Of a DNA stretch of 39,409 nt, positions 34,130 to 39,409 are shown one piece after another. This DNA is from Haloferula sp. (lineage in GTDB: Bacteria > Verrucomicrobiota > Verrucomicrobiia > Verrucomicrobiales > Akkermansiaceae): assembly GCA_007126655.1 (NCBI GenBank), contig SLAV01000322.1, positions 1 to 39,409 of the forward strand, given 5' to 3'. Position numbers and translations under genes: made by a program. Each line of letters begins with the position of its first letter. Positions within the stretch are counted from its first letter, which is position 1. Under the pieces are notes generated by a model. That model ran no database searches and was not told the origin of the DNA. It worked only from the letters and a program-made list of their open reading frames with translations.

Positions 34130-34207
34130 TGTGTGCAAGGGATAAGGCACACATCCCGAAAGGGGTCACGGGCGTCGGGAGTAGGGACCTGGCGTCCGTG
34201 ATTTTTT
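34130..34207 (+). ncRNA. Candidate structured leader or small RNA with terminator
   Basis: Three stems follow one another: TGTGTGC 34130-34136 / GCACACA 34147-34153 (10-base loop); CCC-GAAA-GGG 34155-34164 (GNRA tetraloop); and CACGGGCGTC 34167-34176 / GGCGTCCGTG 34191-34200, ten pairs with two G-U, followed by ATTTTTT. No annotated gene lies upstream on this strand, so the terminator would end either a small RNA or an attenuated leader of the MFS gene. It matches no riboswitch family that I recognise. Confidence 0.45.
34167..34207 (+). terminator. Rho-independent terminator-like hairpin
   Basis: Ten-base stem with two G-U pairs, 14-base loop, and ATTTTTT immediately after. The best intrinsic-terminator candidate in the window; it points toward the MFS gene start 125 bases further on. 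Confidence 0.55.
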
Positions 34208-34331
34208 AGGTGGAACGGTTGCTTGGGCCGACCGCCAGAAGGCACCTTCATGAGCCGCGATTTGCAAATGCCGCGCATGGGATGTCAGGCGCTTTGCAAC
34301 ACGGCGAAAGGGGGGTTTTCCTGATGCCGCC

Positions 34332-35942
34332 ATGACCACCGAAAACTCCGCCCAACAAGCCGGGAGCCCAACCGCACCTCCGGCACACGCAAAATATCTC
34401 GTGCTGGCAGGAGCCGTGATCGTCCAGCTGCTGTTGGGGACGATCTACGGATACAGCATTTTTTGGGAGCCGCTCTCATCCGAGGTCTTTCCCGAGATTG
34501 TCACCGAGGCGCAGGTAGCAGGCGTCGAGGCATCGAGGATTGAGAGTGGTGCGGTGCGCGTGGTGGCGGACGATGCGGCGGCGGCGGTCGAGCGCAGCGC
34601 ACGCGAGGGGTATCTGAAATACGCGTTTTCCATCTGCGTGTTGAGTTTCGCGGTGGTGATGGTGTTCGCCGGGCGGATCCAGGATCTGAAGGGGCCTCGT
34701 TTCCCGACATTTATCGGTGCAGCCCTGATGGGGGGCGGCTTCATCGTGGCCGGCCTCTTGAATAGCCCGATCGTGTTTTTCATCGCCCATGCGCTCTTCG
34801 CCGGAATGCTCACGCTTGTGGTATTGATGGGCTACCACGCGCTTTTCGGACACCTCGATCCGGAAAAGCGGGTGATGGCGCGCTACGCGCCCCAGGCCAT
34901 TCTGGTGACGATGATCGTGGGCGCGGTGGTGCTGGGCAACCAATACGTCGGCCAAATGGGCGAGTTCGACCGGCTGTTCCTGCTGTGGGGCACGGTGGGT
35001 TTCCTTGCAGGCGCGGGTGTCGGGTTCGCATACGTCTCGCCAATCGCGGCGCTGGTGAAGTGGTTTCCAAACCACAAGGGACTGGTGAGCGGGGTGGCGG
35101 TGGCGGGTTTCGGCCTGGGTGCGCTGTTGTTCAGCCAGCGGTGGGGCGCGCTCGGATTTATTTCGGAATTTGGTATCGCCTCGTTTTTCGTCGTCCATGG
35201 ACTCGTTTGCCTGGTGGGCATATCCATCGGCGGCTTGCTGCTGCGCAACCCGCCGGGCCATGAGCCCGGCTGCGTGGCGACCGACAACAGCGCCTGGAAG
35301 TCGACGCTGCGCCAGCCGGCTTTCTGGGTGCTGTGGGCGATGTATTTCAGCGCCTCGGTGGCCGGCCTCGGGGTGATCGGCATCGTCAAGGTCTTCGCCG
35401 GCGAACAACTCGTCGGAGCCGCAACGGCGGCCGGCGAGGTGATGACGGAAGAGGCGGTGCGGGCTCTCATGCTCGACGGCGCCAAGGCCGTTGGCGTGCT
35501 CGCCCTGTTCAACGCGTTGGGGCGCGTGGTGTGGGGATTCGTGTCCGACCGCATCGGGCGCACGCCCACTTTCATTGTGATGTTCCTGCTCCAGGCGGTG
35601 ACGATGTTCTCGCTTGGCGCGATGCAGACCGAGCTGGGCCTGGTGGTGGCGGCCTCGCTGGTCGGCTTCAATTACGGCGGTGCCTTTTCGCTGTTTCCGA
35701 CAGCAACCGCCGATATGTTCGGCGCGCGCAACCTCGGGGCGAATTACGGTTGGCTCTTCACCTCCTACGGGATCGCCGGAGTGGTCGGCATCGCGGCCGG
35801 CAATGCGGCGAGGAGCATGACGGGAAGCTACGCCGCGGCCTTCGCCATGGCGGGCTGCCTGTGCCTGGTCTCGGCCGCCCTTGCGATCGTGCTCAAACGA
35901 CTGTCCGACAAGCCCGGGGCCGCCGCCCCGCCCGATGCCTAG
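34332..35942 (+). CDS. OFA-family MFS transporter (oxalate/formate antiporter-like)
   Basis: 536 residues with twelve predicted membrane segments. Helix 1 (LVLAGAVIVQLLLGTIYGYS) and its loop resemble the oxalate:formate antiporter family, as do KGLVSGVAVAGFGLGALLFSQ and NALGRVVWGFVSDRIGRTP. These are inner-membrane carriers for small carboxylates such as oxalate, formate or pyruvate; the substrate is not determined. The loop between helices 1 and 2 carries about 45 extra charged residues (EASRIESGAVRVVADDAA and on), and the loop between helices 7 and 8 about 25. The gene ends in a four-base convergent overlap with the Fur-family gene. A terminator-like leader precedes it. Confidence 0.85.
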   Translation: MTTENSAQQAGSPTAPPAHAKYLVLAGAVIVQLLLGTIYGYSIFWEPLSSEVFPEIVTEAQVAGVEASRIESGAVRVVADDAAAAVERSAREGYLKYAFSICVLSFAVVMVFAGRIQDLKGPRFPTFIGAALMGGGFIVAGLLNSPIVFFIAHALFAGMLTLVVLMGYHALFGHLDPEKRVMARYAPQAILVTMIVGAVVLGNQYVGQMGEFDRLFLLWGTVGFLAGAGVGFAYVSPIAALVKWFPNHKGLVSGVAVAGFGLGALLFSQRWGALGFISEFGIASFFVVHGLVCLVGISIGGLLLRNPPGHEPGCVATDNSAWKSTLRQPAFWVLWAMYFSASVAGLGVIGIVKVFAGEQLVGAATAAGEVMTEEAVRALMLDGAKAVGVLALFNALGRVVWGFVSDRIGRTPTFIVMFLLQAVTMFSLGAMQTELGLVVAASLVGFNYGGAFSLFPTATADMFGARNLGANYGWLFTSYGIAGVVGIAAGNAARSMTGSYAAAFAMAGCLCLVSAALAIVLKRLSDKPGAAAPPDA

Positions 35943-36436
35943 CGCCGCTTCCGCAACCGGCGTCCGCTGAGGCGGCGCTCGATCAGGTTCGGGCATCGCC
36001 CGTGTTTGCGGAGCTGCTCGCAGGTCGCCTCGATCTTCACGGAATGGCGCACCGCCCTGAAGCCGAGCCGCCGCGTCACGCAATCGCTGAGCACCTCGAT
36101 GCCCGGGTCCTCGAATTCGACCACCTTGCCGCAATCGATGCAGACCAGGTGGTTGTGCGACGGTTTTTCGATGAAGTTCGGATCGTAGGTCGTCTGGTCG
36201 TCGCCGAGGTCGATCTGGCGCAGCAGATCGGCCTCTACAAGCAGCGCGATGGTCCGGTAAACGGTGGCGCGCGACGCGTTCTCATCCGACCTGCGCACCC
36301 GTTCGAACAGCTCTTCCGCGCTGAAATGCTCATCCTTGGAAAAGACCTCGGCGATGATCCGGTCGCGCTGGGCGGTGCGCCGCAATCCCTTGCGGCGGAT
36401 GAATGTCTCCAGCTTCTCGCGAATCGCCTCGTCCAC
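35939..36436 (-). CDS. Fur-family transcriptional regulator
   Basis: 165 residues. Winged-helix N-terminus LRRTAQRDRIIAEVF and SRATVYRTIALLVEADLL; the metal-binding region has HNHLVCIDCGKVVEF and the structural zinc pair is completed by CEQLRKHGRC. This is the ferric-uptake-regulator superfamily (Fur, Zur, PerR); the metal cannot be fixed from sequence, but the TonB operon starting about 100 bases away on the opposite strand favours iron control. The C-terminus is a basic tail (RRLSGRRLRKRR). Its 3' end overlaps the MFS gene by four bases. Confidence 0.9.
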   Translation of the reverse strand: MDEAIREKLETFIRRKGLRRTAQRDRIIAEVFSKDEHFSAEELFERVRRSDENASRATVYRTIALLVEADLLRQIDLGDDQTTYDPNFIEKPSHNHLVCIDCGKVVEFEDPGIEVLSDCVTRRLGFRAVRHSVKIEATCEQLRKHGRCPNLIERRLSGRRLRKRR

Positions 36437-36503
36437 TCCGGCAACCTACCCGGACGACATGTCGGCGTCCAAGCGCAATCGGGCGGCTGCCACACATCAC
36501 GAA

Positions 36504-36532
36504 TTGCATAACGGTCGGTTCGCTGCGATGCT
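36504..36532 (+). promoter_or_regulatory. Candidate promoter of the TonB operon
   Basis: TTGCAT (36504-36509), 17-base spacer, GATGCT (36527-36532). It overlaps the first possible ATG (36528) and so supports the second ATG (36546), which is preceded by a GGTGA sequence. Confidence 0.3.
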
Positions 36533-36545
36533 GCCGGTGAATTGG

Positions 36546-37673
36546 ATGATCCGGAGCGTGCAACAACCCTTCCCGGCCCGTTCGGACGCCCGGCTGTGGG
36601 CGTCCGCACTTCTGCTGTCCCTCGTGCTCAACTCACTGGCGGTGCTCGCGCTCTCCACCGAACCAGTGCGTGAATGGGTTTTCAGCCGGGAAATTCCACC
36701 GCCAGAGCCACCCAGGGCTGAAGAGCGTGTCCTGGAAATGGTTCTCGCGCCGCCCGAACCGGAACACGCCGCGCCGGATGAGGACGCGCGCCAACGATTC
36801 GCACGCACCGATGAGGACCAGCGCTCCGAGGAGCCGCCGGAATCCGCGAGTTTCACCGGCGAGCGCGATACCCGCGCCGCCAGCGAACTCGCCCCCGATA
36901 CGGACGCCCCGCCGTTGCCCGCGCAGGTCGGCATCGAACAGCGCTCGCCCGACGACATCGAGACGACCGAGAGCGACTTCCGCGACGGCCCGCTCGATGC
37001 TCCGGGCGCGTCGGAATCCGCCTCCGAGTTCGCCGAAATCCCCCGGCCCGAGGGGGCCGATGTGGAGACGCCCGGCGATTCCGACGTTCTGGAGGAAACC
37101 GCCGAAGCCCAATCCCCCCCGCCAGAAGACCGGCTGCTGGAAGGCCCGCTCACCACCGATGTGCCGGTGCCGCCGGAGTCCGAGTCCGAGGAGGACGGAC
37201 CGCCGGAACCCGAACCTGCGGAGACCCCGCCGCAAGGCGTTGCCGAATCCCCGCTGGAAACCCAGCCCGCGGAGGATGCCGCGGATGATCGCCCCGGCTT
37301 CCGCGGGCACCAGCGCAAAACCACGCTCCGCGGCTCGATCTCGCGCACCGGTCGCAGCGCACTCGATGTGCAGGACAGCGCGCTGGGCCGCTATCAAGCC
37401 CAGATCAGTCGCGCTGTGGAGCTCGAATGGCAGCGCAACTGTGTGCGCCATCGCGATTTCATCACCCCCGGCTTTCTCACCGTGCGCTTCTTCGTTGAAC
37501 CTTCCGGTCGCGTGCGCACGGTCGAGTTCGTCGGGGAAATGGAAACGGGCGAGGTGCAGAAGGGATTCACCCTGAACTCGATCCGCAACGCCGCCATCCC
37601 GGAGATGCCCGCCGGACTCCGCGAGGAACTCGGTGGCGAACCGCTTGAACTCATCTTTAATTTCTATTTCTAA
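36546..37673 (+). CDS. TonB-like energy transducer
   Basis: 375 residues from the ATG at 36546; an ATG at 36528 is the alternative. One membrane anchor (LWASALLLSLVLNSLAVLAL) is followed by a long Pro/Glu/Asp-rich periplasmic spacer (about 45-260) and a C-terminal TonB/TolA-like domain: YQAQISRAVELEWQRNC, then FLTVRFFVEPSGRVRTVEFV and LELIFNFYF. TonB passes energy from the ExbB/ExbD proton channel to outer-membrane receptors. The spacer is strongly acidic where E. coli TonB has alternating Glu-Pro and Lys-Pro. It is followed directly by exbB- and exbD-like genes. The Fur gene is divergent, suggesting iron control. Confidence 0.8.
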   Translation: MIRSVQQPFPARSDARLWASALLLSLVLNSLAVLALSTEPVREWVFSREIPPPEPPRAEERVLEMVLAPPEPEHAAPDEDARQRFARTDEDQRSEEPPESASFTGERDTRAASELAPDTDAPPLPAQVGIEQRSPDDIETTESDFRDGPLDAPGASESASEFAEIPRPEGADVETPGDSDVLEETAEAQSPPPEDRLLEGPLTTDVPVPPESESEEDGPPEPEPAETPPQGVAESPLETQPAEDAADDRPGFRGHQRKTTLRGSISRTGRSALDVQDSALGRYQAQISRAVELEWQRNCVRHRDFITPGFLTVRFFVEPSGRVRTVEFVGEMETGEVQKGFTLNSIRNAAIPEMPAGLREELGGEPLELIFNFYF

Positions 37674-37682
37674 TAAAATCAC

Positions 37683-38366
37683 ATGCATCCGCCCGAACTG
37701 TTGATCCACGGCCTCACCGCAGTGACGCTCCCCAACGCCGACGTCGTCCTCGATTTTCTGGGCAGGGGCGGCGTTTTCATGGTGCCACTGGGCGTCGCCT
37801 CTGTCGCCGGAGTCATGGCGATACTCTACAAACTGATGTCGCTTTCGCGCTCGCGCGTGATCCCGAAGAAGCTCGAACACCACATCCGCGAATGCTCCGT
37901 GCCGGGCGGGGAACGGAAGCTCGATGCCATCATGCCCGAGCTTGAGGACGGCCGCAGCTCACTCGCCCGACTCGCGGCCGTCACCGTCGGCCAGCGCGGC
38001 AGGCCGCACGACGAGATCACGCGCGCTGTCGAAGCCGCCTCGCGCGAGGAAACCGCCCACCTGCACGCCGGCATCGGCGTGATCGACGTGGTCATCACCG
38101 TGGCCCCGCTGCTCGGGCTGCTGGGCACCGCCTCCGGGCTGGTCGTCATTTTCGAGGGGCTAGGGGAAACGACCAACTATCTGGCCATTGCGCGCGGCAT
38201 TGCCGAGGCGCTCAGCACCACCATCGCCGGGCTGGCCATCGCCGTGCCCTGCGTGATCGCCCACAGCTATTTCACCCGCCGCATCGAACTGCTCACCGCG
38301 CGGCTCGAGTCCCTGCTCTCCGGCCTGGCCTCCGCCAGTGCGGATGGGGGGCGCCGGGTTTCCTGA
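37683..38366 (+). CDS. exbB: ExbB/TolQ/MotA-type proton channel protein
   Basis: 227 residues with three membrane segments: near residues 28-50, VVITVAPLLGLLGTASGLVVIF at about 135-156, and LSTTIAGLAIAVPCVIAHSYF at about 178-200. The motifs PLLGLLGTASGL and GIAEALSTTIAGLAIAVP are those of ExbB/TolQ. With ExbD it converts proton motive force into motion that drives TonB. It starts nine bases after the TonB gene and is 28 bases from exbD. Whether it belongs to an Exb or Tol set is decided only by the neighbouring TonB-like gene. Confidence 0.9.
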   Translation: MHPPELLIHGLTAVTLPNADVVLDFLGRGGVFMVPLGVASVAGVMAILYKLMSLSRSRVIPKKLEHHIRECSVPGGERKLDAIMPELEDGRSSLARLAAVTVGQRGRPHDEITRAVEAASREETAHLHAGIGVIDVVITVAPLLGLLGTASGLVVIFEGLGETTNYLAIARGIAEALSTTIAGLAIAVPCVIAHSYFTRRIELLTARLESLLSGLASASADGGRRVS

Positions 38367-38394
38367 TCCAGCGCAATCTCAGCCGGGTTCCGCC

Positions 38395-38811
38395 ATGCAT
38401 TTCCCACGCATCCAACGCAACCGCAACCAGGTGCCGATCGTGCCATTGATCGACATCCTGTTCATCCTGCTCGTCTTTTTCATCGTCTCCACCACGTTCA
38501 AGCGCCCGCGGGACGTGATGCGCATCGAACTGCCCACCGTGCGGGAGATCCCGTCCGAACAATTGGCCGAGGAGCGCTCTGTGATCGCGGTGGACGCACT
38601 CGGCAACATCACCCTCGACTCGCTCACGGTGCCGGAGGGCCTGCTCGGCACTTACCTCGAGGCGTTCCAAAGGCAGAATCCCGGCCGCCAGCTCGAACTG
38701 GAGGCCGACAAGTCGATTTCCATCGAGCGGCTGTTAAACGTCTTCGAGGCCCTCACCAAGGCGGGCATCGAGGTGCGCGACGTACCGGCGAGAATCGAGG
38801 TTCCCGAATGA
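38395..38811 (+). CDS. exbD: ExbD/TolR-type protein
   Basis: 138 residues. One N-terminal helix VPIVPLIDILFILLVFFIVSTTF carries the essential Asp (PLIDILF), and the rest is the periplasmic ExbD/TolR domain (LELEADKSISIERLLNVFEA). It forms the proton channel with ExbB. The start at 38395 is the ATG just before the basic residues HFPRIQRNRN that precede the helix. It overlaps the last gene by four bases. Confidence 0.9.
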   Translation: MHFPRIQRNRNQVPIVPLIDILFILLVFFIVSTTFKRPRDVMRIELPTVREIPSEQLAEERSVIAVDALGNITLDSLTVPEGLLGTYLEAFQRQNPGRQLELEADKSISIERLLNVFEALTKAGIEVRDVPARIEVPE

Positions 38812-39341
38812 TGGCAGCCCCCGTCCGCATCGTGCTGTCCGGCCCGGAATCGTCCGGAAAATCGACGCTCGCCGCCGCGCTCGCCGCCGCGTTCCGCCTG
38901 CCGGTGGCGGATGAATACGCGCGCGTCCACCTCGCCGCGGGCCTGCCGTATCCGGATTCGCCCGCCGCGCTCGCCGCGCTCGCCCGCGACCACCTCGCCT
39001 GGCAGCGCCGCCACGTCCCCGCGGACGCACCCGCCGGCATCCTCGACACCGACCTGCTCAACTACCACATCTGGGCGGATGTCGCCTTCGGCCTGGTGCC
39101 CGATGAAATCACGCGCGGACTCGCCGCCGAGCGCCACCACGTCCACCTCCTCTGCGCGCCCGACCTGCCGTGGCAGCCGGACCCGCTGCGTGAATTCCCC
39201 GACCCCGTGCGACGCCGCGAACTCCACCGCCGCCACGCCCGCGAACTCGACGCGCGCGGCAACCGCGTCTTCATGATCGGCGGCACCGGCGAGTCCCGCC
39301 TCGAAGCCGCCACCCGGGCCGTCGCGGAAATCCTCGGGTGA
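38808..39341 (+). CDS. NadR-like P-loop kinase (AAA_28)
   Basis: 177 residues. Walker A GPESSGKSTL, then DEYARVHL, the Asp of GILDTDLLNYHIW and LPWQPDPLREFPDPVRRREL, a lid with Arg residues. These are the motifs of the C-terminal ribosylnicotinamide kinase domain of NadR, which phosphorylates nicotinamide riboside; stand-alone copies are found next to transport genes for that nucleoside in several phyla. Here it ends a TonB-ExbB-ExbD operon (ATGA overlap), which suggests uptake of nicotinamide riboside or a related vitamin across the outer membrane. The pnuC transporter, if present, is outside the window. Confidence 0.83.
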   Translation: MMAAPVRIVLSGPESSGKSTLAAALAAAFRLPVADEYARVHLAAGLPYPDSPAALAALARDHLAWQRRHVPADAPAGILDTDLLNYHIWADVAFGLVPDEITRGLAAERHHVHLLCAPDLPWQPDPLREFPDPVRRRELHRRHARELDARGNRVFMIGGTGESRLEAATRAVAEILG

Positions 39342-39409
39342 GGCTGCCGCCCACGGAACCGGAGCTTAAGCGTCGCATAATTCCCCATCTCGGTCGGGGA
39401 GGCGGATCC
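39342..39409. other. Intergenic end of window
   Basis: The last 68 bases follow the kinase gene. I see no gene or strong hairpin in them. Confidence 0.3.

Larger units (their letters stand above)
33952..34331. other. Divergent intergenic region, DUF1080 / MFS transporter, with structured leader
   Basis: 380 bases, more AT-rich than the neighbours at its left part. It holds the palindrome at 34062-34078, three consecutive hairpins ending in an intrinsic-terminator-like structure (34130-34207), and about 120 bases of unstructured sequence before the MFS start. No short gene is supported. Confidence 0.5.

Noticed and set aside
1-39409. tRNA, rRNA, CRISPR arrays, insertion sequences or phage genes
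   Set aside because: None seen: no cloverleaf-like segment, no regularly spaced repeats, no transposase, integrase or structural phage protein in any frame.

Overview
The window looks like a chromosomal segment of a GC-rich Gram-negative bacterium, most likely a member of the Verrucomicrobiota. Pointers are a secreted DUF1080 (3-keto-disaccharide hydrolase) protein, a secreted protein opening with the Tyr-Thr-Trp-Thr-Gly ... Asp-Trp ... Asn-Trp signature common in that phylum, a histidine kinase with a discoidin-like sensor, several lipoproteins, TonB/ExbB/ExbD and Tat export, and a near absence of Shine-Dalgarno sequences. The phylum is an inference from gene style, not from a marker gene. 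No rRNA, tRNA, CRISPR array or insertion sequence was recognised.

Layout. 1-6197: the C-terminus of SMC, a convergent EamA permease, a 400-base intergenic stretch with a repeated octamer, and a two-gene RND efflux pump (adaptor lipoprotein plus 1027-aa pump). 6300-12475: ordinary housekeeping and metabolism (DUF1365 protein, DUF4870 membrane protein, PhnP-like metallo-hydrolase, LeuA, a small lipoprotein, a DUF374 acyltransferase, a COG3618 amidohydrolase). 12488-15875: TatC with an unusually large periplasmic insertion and an acidic tail, divergent from a trypsin-like lipoprotein coupled to a gamma-glutamylcyclotransferase-like protein, then an NlpC/P60 lipoprotein. 16066-19076: a compact restriction-modification module, with a C5 cytosine methyltransferase divergent from a small XRE regulator that overlaps an unrecognised 536-aa protein, the presumed restriction endonuclease. 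19275-26619: an EF-G-like GTPase with altered G motifs, a YdcH/DUF465 protein, a duplicated siroheme-decarboxylase/AsnC-like protein, CarA, a LOG-family protein, a run of six hairpins, and a KsgA-Nudix fusion. 26943-33951: a secreted beta-rich protein, then a minus-strand run DUF1080 - histidine kinase - UvrA. 34332-39341: an OFA-type MFS permease, a Fur-family regulator, and a TonB-ExbB-ExbD operon ending in a NadR-like P-loop kinase.

The most interesting item is the restriction-modification module: its layout is that of a controller-protein-regulated Type II system, but the presumed nuclease belongs to no family I recognise, and its best nuclease-like motif has His where Lys is expected. 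Next are several non-coding structures (the hairpin cluster at 25031-25183, the three-hairpin leader or small RNA at 34130-34207, paired palindromes at 10757-10789, and a palindromic motif shared by the two secreted-protein genes) and several unusual protein architectures (KsgA-Nudix, duplicated Ahb-like protein, extended TatC, an EF-G without the catalytic His). Many genes have a promoter-like -35/-10 pair with about 17-base spacing ending 5-15 bases before the start codon, which suggests leaderless or very short-leader mRNAs.
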